The notes under the pieces were generated by a model that searched no databases, was not told the origin of the DNA, and worked only from the letters and a program-made list of their open reading frames with translations. Of a DNA stretch of 64,000 bases, positions 20,151 through 30,649 are shown one piece after another (within the stretch, counting starts at the first letter, position 1; every line of letters starts with the position of its first letter). Source of the stretch: Saprospiraceae bacterium (GTDB taxonomy: Bacteria > Bacteroidota > Bacteroidia > Chitinophagales > Saprospiraceae); contig JADKGI010000010.1 of assembly GCA_016722285.1 (NCBI GenBank), forward strand, positions 144,777 to 208,776. The letters run 5' to 3'. The translations under genes were made by a program, and so were the position numbers.

Positions 20151-20975
20151 ATGGATGAAAAGATGGATCAGATGAGAAAAGATGAATATGAAATCGGGCT
20201 TGTGCTTTCAGGAGGTGGTTTTAGGGGTGCTGCTCATATCGGGGTGATAAAAGCTATGCAAGAGGCGGGTATAAAAGCAAATGTCATATCAGGTGTCAGT
20301 GCAGGTGCATTGATTGGAGCATGTTATGCTTCGGGCTTGAGTTGTGAAGCAATGTTATCCTTATTTACCAAGCCAAAATTGTTTTCATTAGCGCATTATT
20401 CATACAAGAAGCCTGGATTGCTTGATACGGATAAATTTACAGCCTATCTGGATCAATATATATCTCAAAACAATTATGAAGAATTGGAAATACCCTTATA
20501 CATTTCTGCCACTGACATGCTATCAGGTAAATTGGTTACCTTTTACAATGGAAATTTGAATAAACCTATTCTTGCATCATGTGCCTTTCCATTTGTCTTT
20601 TCGCCGGTTTGGCACAATGATACTTATTACAGTGATGGCGGCATCATTAATAATTTCCCTGTTGAACCACTAATCGGAAAATGCAAAACCATTATCGGCG
20701 TGTATGTAAATCCCATGAATGAGCTTCCGGCAAAAGAGCTCAATACATCGATTAAGGTGCTGCAAAGGGCATTCAGCATCAGCACATCATCTGTTCCTTA
20801 TTTGAAATTCCAGCATTGTGACATAGTTATTGAACCTAAGGCCCTATCAAAATACAATCTTTTTGACCGACGCAACGTCCATAAGATTTATGAACTTGGC
20901 TATGAAGAAGGTAAAAAAATGCTTGAAAAAATTAATATTAATGAAATCCAGATGCAACATCTGGACATAAAATAA
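20151..20975 (+). CDS. Patatin-like phospholipase
   Basis: 274 aa. The patatin catalytic set is complete: oxyanion loop SGGGFRGAAH (residues 20-29), nucleophile Ser50 in GVSAGAL and Asp162 in the SDGG box. It hydrolyses acyl esters of lipids, probably inside the cell since no signal peptide is seen. Met codons at residues 1, 5 and 8 are all possible starts; the first is given. Converges with yggS, only 5 bp between stops, with no terminator hairpin in between. Confidence 0.9.
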   Translation: MDEKMDQMRKDEYEIGLVLSGGGFRGAAHIGVIKAMQEAGIKANVISGVSAGALIGACYASGLSCEAMLSLFTKPKLFSLAHYSYKKPGLLDTDKFTAYLDQYISQNNYEELEIPLYISATDMLSGKLVTFYNGNLNKPILASCAFPFVFSPVWHNDTYYSDGGIINNFPVEPLIGKCKTIIGVYVNPMNELPAKELNTSIKVLQRAFSISTSSVPYLKFQHCDIVIEPKALSKYNLFDRRNVHKIYELGYEEGKKMLEKININEIQMQHLDIK

Positions 20976-20980
20976 TTGGC

Positions 20981-21637
20981 TCAACTCCTGACACCAAAAA
21001 TTGCGCTTCCGATTCTAACCATTGTTGAACCTTCTGCTATGGCAATTTCATAATCTCCTGACATACCCATAGATATCTCTTTAAAATGATCGTCTTCTAC
21101 AAAGTAATTTTCCTTTAAAAAGTTAAATATAGTTTTCAAAGATTTAAACTCATCCCTGAGTTGTTGGATGTCTTCTGTGAAAGTGGCCATACCCATCACA
21201 CCACAAATCCGAACATGGCTAAGATTATATTTATGTAAAATATTTGTCAACAAATTTTTGGCATCGGGCAGGTTAAGTCCAAATTTAGATTCTTCTGCCG
21301 CAATATGAAACTGAAGCAAAACCGAAATCACTCTGTTATTCTTTCTACCTTCTTTATCAATCATATAGATTAAGTCTTCGCTATCGACAGACTCAATCAT
21401 GTCTATAAATGGAGCAATGTATTTTACTTTATTAGATTGGAGATGCCCTATAAGGTGCCATTTTATGTCTTTTGGCAGTAAATTATATTTTTCGGTCAAT
21501 TCCTGAACTTTGTTCTCCCCAAATATACGCTGGTCTTCATTGTATAGTTTCATTATGTCGTCTGCAGATCTTGTTTTTGATACTGCCACGAGCATTACAC
21601 CATGATCTTTAGTATATTTTAATATTTCTTTGTACAT
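20981..21637 (-). CDS. yggS: YggS/PLPBP family pyridoxal-phosphate homeostasis protein
   Basis: 218 aa, the family's usual size. The PLP Lys is K21 in VAVSKTRS. Further signatures are FGENKVQEL, WHLIGHLQSNKVKYI, the CGVMGMATF segment and the C-terminal MGMSGDYEIAIAEGSTMVRIGSAIFG. It binds PLP and balances free PLP and amino/keto-acid pools; no catalytic reaction is known. Three base pairs after the deoxynucleoside kinase stop, so probably the second gene of that operon. Confidence 0.93.
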   Translation of the reverse strand: MYKEILKYTKDHGVMLVAVSKTRSADDIMKLYNEDQRIFGENKVQELTEKYNLLPKDIKWHLIGHLQSNKVKYIAPFIDMIESVDSEDLIYMIDKEGRKNNRVISVLLQFHIAAEESKFGLNLPDAKNLLTNILHKYNLSHVRICGVMGMATFTEDIQQLRDEFKSLKTIFNFLKENYFVEDDHFKEISMGMSGDYEIAIAEGSTMVRIGSAIFGVRS

Positions 21638-21640
21638 AAG

Positions 21641-22273
21641 TTACTTCGTAAATAAACCATGGATTTCAGCATCAACTTTTTCTATGATTGTCCCGAAATC
21701 TTCAGGATTGTTCTTAAAGTCAAGATTGTCATTATTTATCACCAGAAGATTTCCTTCATTATATTTACTGATCCATTGTTCATATCGTTCATTGAGTTTT
21801 TTTAGATAATCCAGACTCATATTACCTTCATAATCGCGGCCTCTTGTGTGGATATGATGAACCAATTTAGGAATCCCTGACCTGAGATAAATTAGCAGAT
21901 CAGGAGGCGCCACCTGCGAAGACATAAGTCTGAATAGTTCAATATAATTAGCAAAATCACGGGAAGACATCAAGTGCATATCATGCAGATTGGGTGCAAA
22001 TATATGGGCATCTTCATAAATGGTCCTGTCCTGGACTACTGTATTCAGCCCATTGCGAATATCTATTACCTGTTGATATCGGCTGTTTAGAAAATATATC
22101 TGCAGATTAAAAGACCATCGATGCATATCCTCATAAAAATCACTTAAATAAGGATTAGTAGAAGTATCTTCATATTGAGTATCCCACCCATAATGTTTAG
22201 ACAACATCTCAGTAAGTGTAGTTTTGCCTGCTCCTATATTGCCGGCAATTGCTATATGTTTCAAGGTGCTCAT
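21641..22273 (-). CDS. Deoxynucleoside kinase (dCK/dGK family)
   Basis: 210 aa. P-loop GNIGAGKT (residues 11-18), the YEDTSTNPYLSDFYED segment (catalytic/base-contacting Glu), the DRTIYEDAHIF motif with the family's DR(S/T) and the LID-like HIHTRGRDYE. It phosphorylates deoxynucleosides from salvage using ATP. Specificity (dA, dG or dC) cannot be read safely. It is the first gene of an operon with yggS. A long A-run and no evident promoter pair lie upstream. Confidence 0.9.
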   Translation of the reverse strand: MSTLKHIAIAGNIGAGKTTLTEMLSKHYGWDTQYEDTSTNPYLSDFYEDMHRWSFNLQIYFLNSRYQQVIDIRNGLNTVVQDRTIYEDAHIFAPNLHDMHLMSSRDFANYIELFRLMSSQVAPPDLLIYLRSGIPKLVHHIHTRGRDYEGNMSLDYLKKLNERYEQWISKYNEGNLLVINNDNLDFKNNPEDFGTIIEKVDAEIHGLFTK

Positions 22274-22539
22274 AAGTTGGGTTCGGGTTGGTTCGTTTTG
22301 AATTCTTTTCTAATCTTATAAAAATCCGGACATACTAAATTTCAAAAAATAAGAATTAAAAACGTCCAAAAGTACATAATAGATTTAATTTTTGATCTTT
22401 TGACGAATTAAAACTCCATGTCGTCTAAAAAAAAACGGTTTTTGGAATAATAGGTTTTATATTAGCGGCTTCAATTATTAATTAAACAGCTGGTCTCCTT
22501 CACAAGGAATAAAAGCAGGCAACAAAGCGATCTGATAGT

Positions 22540-23280
22540 ATGTCCAATACCATGATAACCATAGAGAAGATTTCTAAAACCTATAGAATGGGAACAGAAA
22601 TTATAAATGCACTTAAGAGCATCACGCTATCCATAAACAAAAATGAATATGTAGCTTTGATGGGTCCTTCAGGATCAGGAAAATCTACTCTTATGAACAT
22701 ACTTGGCTGCCTCGATAGCCCAACTTCCGGAACATACATTCTTAATGATATTGATGTCAGTCTGATGTCCGACGGTGATCTCGCAGAAGTCAGGAATAAA
22801 CAGATAGGGTTTGTATTTCAGACGTTTAATCTCTTACCAAGGCTTTCTGCTTTGGATAACGTAGCTCTCCCATTGGTCTATGCCGGACTCTCAAAAACCC
22901 AAAGAATTGAAAAAGCCGAAGATGCGCTGAATAAAGTGGGACTAGGTGACCGGATGACTCATAAGCCCAATGAACTTTCCGGTGGTCAGCGACAAAGAGT
23001 CGCTATTGCCCGTGCCCTGGTCAATGATCCCGCCATCATCCTGGCTGATGAACCCACAGGTAATCTGGATACAAAGACATCTGTAGAGATTATGGGTATT
23101 TTTGAGCGTATCCACAATGGGGGAAATACTGTCATTTTGGTCACCCATGAACCGGACATAGCAGATCATGCCCACAGGATCGTCAGACTTCGGGATGGAT
23201 TGGTCGAAGCTGATTATCAAAACGAAAAAATAATCAAAGTTGATGACCCAGATCATCATTACAAGGTAAAAGGTATATGA
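22540..23280 (+). CDS. ABC transporter ATP-binding protein, LolD/MacB type
   Basis: 246 aa. Walker A GPSGSGKST (42-50), Q-loop FVFQTFNLLP (91-100), signature LSGGQ (146-150), Walker B IILADEPTGNLD (166-177) and the switch His in VTHEP. The phrase NLLPRLSALDNVALPL is typical of the LolD/MacB/FtsE-like group, which power release of lipoproteins or other envelope substrates. No permease is next to it; the ABC-2 permease near 27.1 kb belongs to another type. The partner is therefore unknown. Confidence 0.92.
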   Translation: MSNTMITIEKISKTYRMGTEIINALKSITLSINKNEYVALMGPSGSGKSTLMNILGCLDSPTSGTYILNDIDVSLMSDGDLAEVRNKQIGFVFQTFNLLPRLSALDNVALPLVYAGLSKTQRIEKAEDALNKVGLGDRMTHKPNELSGGQRQRVAIARALVNDPAIILADEPTGNLDTKTSVEIMGIFERIHNGGNTVILVTHEPDIADHAHRIVRLRDGLVEADYQNEKIIKVDDPDHHYKVKGI

Positions 23281-23368
23281 TATTTTTTACCTATTCTTAC
23301 CTGATAATGCTTCAATAATAGAATTGTTTGTAACTCAAACATTAAATTGAGGATTATTGGCATGCTTT

Positions 23369-23399
23369 TTTGGTTTTAAGCAATTAAACTTTAATTTTG
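23369..23399 (+). promoter_or_regulatory. sucC promoter, TTTG-N19-TAATTTTG
   Basis: TTTG at 23369-23372, 19 bp, then TAATTTTG at 23392-23399: an exact match to the Bacteroidota housekeeping promoter. The leader to the sucC ATG would be about 110 nt. Confidence 0.75.
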
Positions 23400-23515
23400 T
23401 GCCATATCAATAAATTACTCATCGACGGACTAAAATATTATAAATTTATTTTACAATTTCATCGTAAAAAGTTTATTCAAGATATCATCCGGCCTTAAAT
23501 TAATTATTAAAACAA

Positions 23516-24717
23516 ATGAATTTACACGAATATCAAGGCAAGGAGCTGCTGGCATCTTATGGAGTTGCAATACAAAGAGGTAAGCTCGCAAAAACGGTGG
23601 AAGAAGCTGTAAACGGATACAAACAACTTCAATCAGAAACGGGCACTCAGTATTGTGTGGTGAAAGCTCAGATCCATGCCGGTGGTCGGGGAAAAGGCGG
23701 TGGAGTAAAACTTGCTAAAAACATGGACGACCTGAAGCAACATGCAGGAAACATCCTTGGTATGATGCTGAAAACGCCTCAAACACCAGGAGGAATGAAT
23801 GGCGAAGGAAAATTAGTAAGAAAGGTTCTTATAGCCGAAGATTGCTATGCTCCGGATTTTGATGCATGCAAGGAATATTATGTCTCGATCCTAATGGACA
23901 GAGAGAAAAAAGAAATGTAATCATCTACTCTACTGAAGGAGGCATGAATATAGAAGAAGTTGCTGAGAAGACACCCCATCTTGTTCATAAAGAATACATT
24001 GACCCACATGTAGGTCTTAGAGATTTTCAAAAAAGGAACATTGCTTTCAATCTGGGTCTTTCCGGAAATGCATATAAAGATTTCCTTAAGTTCATTTCAA
24101 ACCTTTATAAGGCATTTATTGGATCCGATGCATCACTATTTGAGATCAATCCATGTCTTAAGACTGGTGATGATCGTATCATTGCAGTGGACAGCAAGGT
24201 GACCCTGGATGAAAATGCACTCTTCAGACACCCGGACCTGGAAGCCTTGCGGGACCTTGCCGAAGAAGATGCCACCGAAGTTGAAGCTAAAAGTTATGGC
24301 CTTAATTACGTAAAACTGGAAGGAAATGTGGGCTGTATGGTAAATGGTGCCGGACTTGCCATGGCGACAATGGATATTATCAAATTATCAGGAGGTTCAC
24401 CCGCAAATTTTCTGGATGTCGGTGGTACTGCAGATGCAGCCAGGGTTGAGCAGGCATTCAGATTGATCCTCAGGGATAATAATGTGAAAGCTATTCTTAT
24501 AAATATATTTGGTGGGATAGTAAGATGTGACAGGGTAGCACAAGGTATAGTAGATGCTTACAAAAATATGGGCAATATCAAAGTACCTATTATTGTGAGA
24601 TTGCAAGGTACAAATGCTGATATTGCCAAAGATCTTATTGATCACAGCGGACTTGAAGTCCATTCTGCCATTCAACTACAGGACGCAGCAGATCTCGTAA
24701 AAAAGATGATTTCTTAG
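23516..24717 (+). pseudogene. sucC: Succinyl-CoA synthetase (ADP-forming) beta subunit, frameshifted
   Basis: The frame breaks at the A6 run 23906-23911. One added A joins ILMDREKKRNVIIYSTEGG and gives 400 aa, the family length. N-terminal MNLHEYQGKELL with the ATP-grasp domain (VKAQIHAGGRGKGGGVKLA), then the C-terminal CoA-ligase-like domain (NFLDVGGTADAARVEQAF, INIFGGIVRCDRVAQGI, VRLQGTN). It makes succinate and ATP from succinyl-CoA in the TCA cycle, as a heterotetramer with SucD, which is not adjacent here. Loss would cut the cycle and the break is in a homopolymer, so I infer a sequencing error and a functional gene. Confidence 0.85.
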
Positions 24718-24764
24718 GATTTTATTATGCAACTTGAAGTTGACAACATTATAAATAAATGTAT

Positions 24765-24792
24765 AAAATGCGGACTTTTGCCCGCATTTTTT
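24765..24792 (+). terminator. Rho-independent terminator after sucC
   Basis: Perfect 9-bp stem AAAATGCGG (24765-24773) with CCGCATTTT (24782-24790), followed by further T's. Located 48 bp after the sucC stop. Confidence 0.85.
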
Positions 24793-24814
24793 GTTAAATA
24801 TTAAATTTAAATGA

Positions 24815-26047
24815 ATGCCGGCTTCTTATACCCTTTATGAGCTAAATGAATATATCAGACGAGTAATCGCTTTGAATTTTCCGGAGCCAATATGGGTCAA
24901 TTGTGAAATTGCCCAAATTAAAGAGGTTCGCGGAAATGTGTACCTGGACCTAGTACATCACGATCAGGAGTCAGGTGAAATCACTGCGCAGACATCTGCC
25001 AACATCTGGTTTAAATCCTATCTTTTTCTAAAAAATAAATTAGGAACACTATTGCCATCTTTGCTAACCCAAGGTACTCAGGTGCAGATCAAAGTACAAG
25101 TAGAATTTACCGAAAAGTATGGCATGAAGCTGATAATCGAGGATATAGATCCTGCGTACACTATTGGCCAGATGGAGATGAAACGCCAAAAAATCATACT
25201 TCAGCTACTGGAAGAAGGACTGATGCATTTAAACAAACTAATAGAGTTGCCAGCAGTTATACAAAACGTAGCCGTCATATCTTCTTCAAATGCAGCAGGT
25301 TACATTGATTTCATCAATCATCTCAATAGCAACTCGTATAGATATAAATATAATATCATACTCTTTCAGGCTTCACTTCAGGGTTTGAATACTGAACGGG
25401 ATGTGTGCAAAGCAATGCAGATCATCCATGAAGATTCCAAAAAATATGATTGCATACTGATCATCAGGGGTGGAGGTTCAAAACCTGATCTGGCATGGTT
25501 TGACAATTATAATATCGGTACAGCCATAGCTAAATCTTTACTGCCTGTAATGACTGGAATTGGGCATGATATAGACTCTACAGTAGCTGATGCGGTATCA
25601 AAAAACGCACTTAAGACACCTACAGCAGTGGCCGATTTTCTCATCGAACACAATCTTAAGTTTGAATCAGGAATCATCGATACTACTCACTGGATTAGTC
25701 AGATATCCCGACAAATGATAAAACACAATGAAGTATCTCTCGCAGGAATTGCTCAAATGCTCAGATTACTCCCAGCAGACATGTTGCGACTGTACTTAAG
25801 TAAAATTCAGAATGTTCATGACCAGATAATTCTTGCAGCAAAAAATAAAATAAAACACCACCATCAGATCATTGATCTGGCAACAAAACAGATTAATTTA
25901 TCAGATCCTAAAACTATACTTAGAAGGGGCTATACAATTGTAAGACAAAAAGGGAAAGTTATCACCAGATCTAACCTCTTACAAAAAGGAAGTCCAATAG
26001 ATATTCAGTTTTCAGACAAAACAATTAAAATATTAAAAAATGAATAA
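24815..26047 (+). CDS. xseA: Exodeoxyribonuclease VII large subunit
   Basis: 410 aa. An N-terminal OB-fold domain (YTLYELNEYIRRVI, WVNCEIAQIKEVRGNVYLDL) precedes the catalytic Exo VII domain with VAVISSSNAAGYIDF, IIRGGGSKPDLAWFD and PVMTGIGHDIDSTVAD, then a long helical region and the closing RGYTIVRQKGK. With XseB it degrades single-stranded DNA to oligonucleotides in the cytoplasm. An in-frame ATG just upstream is not available; ATG 24815 gives the normal N-terminus. Overlaps xseB by 8 bp. Confidence 0.95.
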   Translation: MPASYTLYELNEYIRRVIALNFPEPIWVNCEIAQIKEVRGNVYLDLVHHDQESGEITAQTSANIWFKSYLFLKNKLGTLLPSLLTQGTQVQIKVQVEFTEKYGMKLIIEDIDPAYTIGQMEMKRQKIILQLLEEGLMHLNKLIELPAVIQNVAVISSSNAAGYIDFINHLNSNSYRYKYNIILFQASLQGLNTERDVCKAMQIIHEDSKKYDCILIIRGGGSKPDLAWFDNYNIGTAIAKSLLPVMTGIGHDIDSTVADAVSKNALKTPTAVADFLIEHNLKFESGIIDTTHWISQISRQMIKHNEVSLAGIAQMLRLLPADMLRLYLSKIQNVHDQIILAAKNKIKHHHQIIDLATKQINLSDPKTILRRGYTIVRQKGKVITRSNLLQKGSPIDIQFSDKTIKILKNE

Positions 26048-26234
26048 AGATTTAACCTATGACTCGGCTTACTCAGAATTGAATGAAATTCTCGCCGCAT
26101 TGCAATCAGAGGAAACGGGACTTGATCAACTCAGTGAAAAGTTAAAAAGAGCTGCTGAACTCACTGAATTTTGTAAAACAAAACTCCGGTCTATTGAAAT
26201 GGATATTGAGAAAATAAGTCCATCTGAGCAATAG
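26040..26234 (+). CDS. xseB: Exodeoxyribonuclease VII small subunit
   Basis: 64 aa, one helical domain typical of XseB: LTYDSAYSELNEILAALQ, then GLDQLSEKLKRAAELTEFCK and KLRSIEMDIEKI. It begins inside the last codons of xseA, an arrangement that favours translational coupling and matched amounts of the two subunits. It binds the long helical region of XseA in multiple copies. Confidence 0.93.
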   Translation: MNKDLTYDSAYSELNEILAALQSEETGLDQLSEKLKRAAELTEFCKTKLRSIEMDIEKISPSEQ

Positions 26235-26256
26235 TCCAAAATTTATAGAATAAAAT

Positions 26257-26880
26257 ATGTACGTACCTACCATAAATAAAATGGATGATAAAGCTGAAGT
26301 AATTGATTTTATAAATCGATTCAGTTTTGCCACCATCGTGTCAGCTGCTGATAATTTACCTATAGCTACACATCTTCCATTTTTATTGTCTGAACAGGAA
26401 GGCAAAGTGATATTGTCATCGCACTTTGCAAAAGCCAATGATCAATGGAAGACAATAGAACAAAATCCCGTATTGGTTATTTTTTCAGAGCCGCATGCCT
26501 ATATTTCACCTTCCAATTATGAAAAAAAACTTAACGTACCAACGTGGAATTACATAGCTGTGCACGCTTATGGAAAAGCCCGATTACTGAACGATCCTGA
26601 ACAAGTCATGTCTTTGCTGGAGTCAACTATTAATACATATGAAAAAGCTTACAATCATCAATGGGATGAATTGCCAATGGACTATAAAGCAAGTATGGTA
26701 AAAGGAATTGTCGCATTCAAAATTGAGGTGACTCACTGGCATTCGAAGGCTAAGCTAAGCCAAAATAAGACCCAAACAGAACAGAAAAACATTGTGCAAA
26801 CACTCTCAGAAAGCCCGGACAGTCAGGCAAAGATCATTGCTGAGTATATGAAATCAAAACCTTATTCCAAGAATATCTGA
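26257..26880 (+). CDS. paiB: PaiB-family FMN-binding protein
   Basis: 207 aa beginning MYVPTINKMDDKAEVIDFI. FMN-binding split-barrel features include FATIVSAADNLPIATHLPF, LSSHFAKANDQWK and EPHAYISPSNYE, then VPTWNYIAVHAYGKARLL. Later YKASMVKGIVAFKIEV is typical. PaiB of Bacillus was described as a negative regulator of sporulation and protease genes; in Bacteroidota the role is open and flavin-dependent chemistry is as likely. Follows xseB by 22 bp, so it is probably in the same transcript, ending at the terminator at 26955. Confidence 0.9.
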   Translation: MYVPTINKMDDKAEVIDFINRFSFATIVSAADNLPIATHLPFLLSEQEGKVILSSHFAKANDQWKTIEQNPVLVIFSEPHAYISPSNYEKKLNVPTWNYIAVHAYGKARLLNDPEQVMSLLESTINTYEKAYNHQWDELPMDYKASMVKGIVAFKIEVTHWHSKAKLSQNKTQTEQKNIVQTLSESPDSQAKIIAEYMKSKPYSKNI

Positions 26881-26954
26881 ATGAAAACCAACATTTAAAC
26901 TGACTTTGGCATCATATTTGAATTAAATGTTATATCTCATTCCTAAAACATGTC

Positions 26955-26992
26955 AACCTCTGCAATTATTTAAAATTGCAGAGGTTTTCTTT
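26955..26992 (+). terminator. Rho-independent terminator after paiB
   Basis: Perfect 13-bp stem: AACCTCTGCAATT (26955-26967) and AATTGCAGAGGTT (26974-26986), 6-nt loop, then a T-rich tail. Closes the xseA-xseB-paiB unit. Confidence 0.88.
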
Positions 26993-27073
26993 TTTCATAC
27001 ATTACCTGTTAACCCCGCAATAACAAACATTAAACGCTTAAAGAACGTGATTTGTCGTAATTGCCGCACCTCA

Positions 27074-27105
27074 TTGGATTAATGAATTGAAAAATGATAT
27101 TTTTG
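27074..27105 (+). promoter_or_regulatory. Promoter of the ABC-2 permease gene
   Basis: TTG at 27074-27076, 21 bp, then TATTTTTG at 27098-27105. It lies 18 bp upstream of the ATG at 27124, giving a very short leader. Confidence 0.6.
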
Positions 27106-27123
27106 TGATATAATTGCACTCAT

Positions 27124-27932
27124 ATGAAAGACCTTCTCCTACTTGAATGGAAAAAATTTAATGGCAATGCAGTATTCAGATCTTTAGGTCTGATATATAT
27201 TCTGATAGCTCCATTTGTCATCCTGGCCGGAAAAGATGCCTTTAAAGATTTGCCACCGCCTATGCCCAGCTCAAGAGTATTTTATGAATTTCCAACTGTT
27301 TGGGACTATCAGGGTTACGTCGGAAACCGGCTGGTACCTTTTGTCTTGGGTTTTTAGCAATTCACATTGTGACATCCGAAGTAAGCAACCGGACGATGAG
27401 GCAAAATATTATTATAGGCATGACCCGAAAAGAATTTTTTTATTCTAAACTCTACACCATCCTTTCGTTGGCTGTAGTTGCCACCATTATTTATGCCATT
27501 TCAAGTGTGGTAATAGGGATGATCAACACAGATGGCTTTGATCTGGAATTGATTATGGATAATAATATGGCTGTCATCAGATACTTTTTGCTTTGCATTG
27601 GATATATGAGTTTTGCGTTGATGCTGGCTTTTCTTATCAGACGCGGCACCTTGACTATCCTTTTTTATTTCTTATATGTCATGATGCTCGAGCCAATATT
27701 TATGTTGATCCATGTGTATTATTTCAAAAACTCAAGCCGCAATTACTGGCCGATGAACAGCATAGAAGATCTGATGCCTTTTCCATTGTTTAAAGTTCCT
27801 GACTATTTTGTAAATAAGGAGTGGAATTTTAACATCCTTCTACCCTACTCCCATGCTATGTTTATGGCTACACTTTACTCATGTCTTTTTATATTTCTGG
27901 CGTACAGAAGTTTTATGAAAAGAGACATATAG
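27124..27932 (+). pseudogene. ABC-2 type permease, frameshifted
   Basis: Two frames join at the T5 run 27351-27355: one added T reads LVPFVLGFLAIHIVTSEVSN and yields 269 aa. Six membrane segments are visible. The stretch VTSEVSNRTMRQNIIIGMTRKEFFYSKL is the usual cytoplasmic loop of ABC-2 permeases of the ABC2_membrane_4 type. It would export an unknown substrate with an ATPase encoded elsewhere; the LolD-like ATPase at 22.5 kb is not a likely partner. A consensus error is the simplest reading of the break. Confidence 0.72.
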
Positions 27933-28282
27933 ATTTTTCAAGGTTTTAGAATTTTAACTGATCAAGTATTGTAAGAAGGTAATTGAATGGGTAAGATACA
28001 TTTCCAGCTCATGCTAATAGAACATTTCGTCATTCAATTCTCAACCATTGTAATATTATGTCATTTCTTCTGAAACTTGATTTTGGATTTATAAAACCCT
28101 TATTAATTCCATTGAAATTCATTGAATCATACATCTTTACAGCTAATACAGGTAATCCATGTCTCAATATTTTCATTATTATTCAGTTCCAAAAGAAATA
28201 TGATAACAATTGTTAACCTATGTCAAATCATACTTTTATCTTTCGCTTTTGATTTAATTATATAATATTCTTAAAAGCCGGA
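27933..28282. other. Intergenic region, 350 bp, with one palindrome
   Basis: No gene is supported. A perfect 12-bp palindrome TAACAATTGTTA lies at 28204-28215, about 70 bp upstream of the protease start, and could bind a dimeric regulator. Confidence 0.5.
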
Positions 28283-30639
28283 ATGATGCGGAACCTCTTA
28301 TTAACTATCATTTTTATTACCACACATTTTATATTAATATCTCAAAATTACGAGGGATATTTCAATTTTGAATTCGAAGAAACTACTGGAAAACTTCTCT
28401 TCAAAGTGGATAAATTAGATCAGGATCTTCTGATGGTTAATGCCTTTGGTACGGGTTTGGGCTCGAATGATCTGGGCATGGACCGGGGCAAATTAGCTGA
28501 TATCAAAGTGGTCAAGTTTGAAAAACATGGAGATAAAATCCTACTGGTTCAGTCCAATTTAAATTTTCGTGCAGTATCTGACAATCCACTTGAAGTCAGC
28601 GCTGTTGAAGAAGCATTTGCCAAGTCCGTTATTTTTGGCTTTAAGATAGAAAAACCGAAAAAAGTGTCTATACCATTGATATGGCTCCCATGCTGTACGA
28701 GGACCTGAATCAGATAGTAACCAGCCTTAAAGAAGCAAAACAAGGAACTTATAAGCTCGAAAAATCCAGATGTGCCTTATTTTTTGACAATATTCACGCC
28801 TTTCCTAAAAACGTAGAACTAGAATCTATATTAACATTCGTAGGTGAGGCCACCGGCAAATTCATCAAAAGCGTCACACCATCACCTGAGTCGGTTTCAT
28901 ACAGACAGCATGTATCATTTATTGAACTCCCCGACGATAACTATAAGCCCAGGGTTTTTCATCCCGAGAGTGGTTATTTTTATACAAGTTATTATGATTA
29001 TGCCACTCCGATTGACCAGCCAATAGAAAAGAAGTTTATCACCAGGCACCGGTTGGAAAAGAAAAATCCGGAAATGGCAGTAAGCGAAGTAAAAAAGCCA
29101 ATCATATACTACATTGACCCGGGATGTCCTGAACCTATCAAAACAGCCTTGGTTGAAGGTGGCAAATGGTGGTCACAGGCATTTGAGGCAGCTGGATTTA
29201 AAAATGCTTTTGATGTTCGGGAGCTACCAGCAGGTGCCCATCCGCTGGATGTCAGATACAACATGATACAATGGGTTCATCGCAGTACCCGTGGATGGTC
29301 GTATGGATCGAGTATTACTGACCCGCGTACAGGAGAGATTATCAAAGGGCATGTCTCATTAGGTTCTCTGAGGGTCAGGCAGGATTTTATGATCGCTCAG
29401 GGCATTGCATCACCTTACAAAGATGACGATGAAAATAGTGTCATCATGACAAAGATGGCTATTGACAGACTTCATCAGTTATCAGCCCATGAGATAGGTC
29501 ACACCATTGGATTGGCACATAATTTTGCAGCCAGTACAAATGACAGATCTTCAGTGATGGATTATCCGCATCCATATATTACTTTGGATGCAAGTGGAAA
29601 ACCGGATTTTAGTCACGCTTATGATGATAAAATAGGAGCGTGGGACAAAAGAACCATTATGTATGGATATTCGGTGTTTAAAGATGCCGCAGATGAAAAA
29701 GTGGGTCTTGAAAAAATAATTTTGGACAACCATTCCCTGGGGCTTCGTTTTCTAACTGATCAGGATGCAAGAAGTGCTGGCAGTGCATCTCCTGTCAACC
29801 ACCTTTGGGACAGTGGGGCTGACCCGTTGTCAGAATTGGACAGGATTTTGAAAGTTCGAGAATATGCTATGTCACAATTTGGACTAAATACCATACCTAA
29901 AGGCACGCCGGTGTCTGAGCTGGAGAAAATTTTTGTGCCGGTATATTTTATGCACCGATATCAGGCCGAAGCGGTGAGCAAACTTATAGGTGGTCTGGAG
30001 TATAATTATGCTGTGAAAGGTTTTGGAGAAATTACACCCCTTAGACCCGTAGAAAAGTCAATTCAGGACAAAGCACTGACATCTATGCTTAACCTACTTA
30101 CTGAAAAGAATCTGGCTATTCCCGAAAATATAAAAGGATGGTTATATCCACCAGCTTTTGGTTATGGAAGATCCGGTGAAAGTTTTTCAACGGGAGCTTC
30201 TCCTGCTTTTGATCCATTAAAGGTGTATGAAATGGCATCCGGGCAACTAGTAGAACTTCTTCTTCAACCAGAAAGAATGGCCAGGTTATCAAATGAAGGA
30301 AGGCTCTCTGCATATCTAAAAAACATTTCAGAATCATTACTAAATAACGCTGAAAATGATCTCATCCGTCAAAGCGCCAATACTGCATTTGTCAGCAGAC
30401 TGCTTACTATGACTATAAATGAGTCAACCAGCCATTTCATAAAAGCAGAAATATTTAAGTCCCTGAATGAATACAAAAGCCGGGTAAAAAAGATGGTTAA
30501 AAGGAACAAGGAGTCAGCATTTCTGCAATATGTTGTAAAATTGTTAGATATGGATTCCGATGAGATCAGTCAGATAAAATTTCCTTCAATTCCGACTTTA
30601 CCACCCGGAGCTCCAATAGGAAGCTGTAGTCTGGACTAA
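28283..30639 (+). pseudogene. Metzincin-type zinc metalloprotease (DUF5117-like), frameshifted
   Basis: Frame breaks at the A6 run 28658-28663; adding one A reads EKPKKSVYTIDMAPMLYEDL and gives 785 aa. There is a signal peptide at the N-terminus (MMRNLLLTIIFITTHFILIS). The catalytic site is the full metzincin motif HEIGHTIGLAH followed by the Met-turn SSVMDYPHP. The upstream region (DUF5117-like, FKIEKPKK, KPIIYYIDPGCPEP) and the C-terminal helical part are as in Bacteroidota proteins of this type. It would act in the periplasm or outside; the substrate is unknown. No T9SS sorting domain is seen at the C-terminus. Only 10 bp separate its stop from the converging MazG-like gene. Confidence 0.8.
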
Positions 30640-30649
30640 TGTGAGTTAC

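Noticed and set aside
22540..27932. LolD-like ATPase and ABC-2 permease as one transporter
   Set aside because: They are 4 kb apart with sucC, xseAB and paiB between and belong to different ABC classes (LolD-type partners are FtsX/LolC-like).
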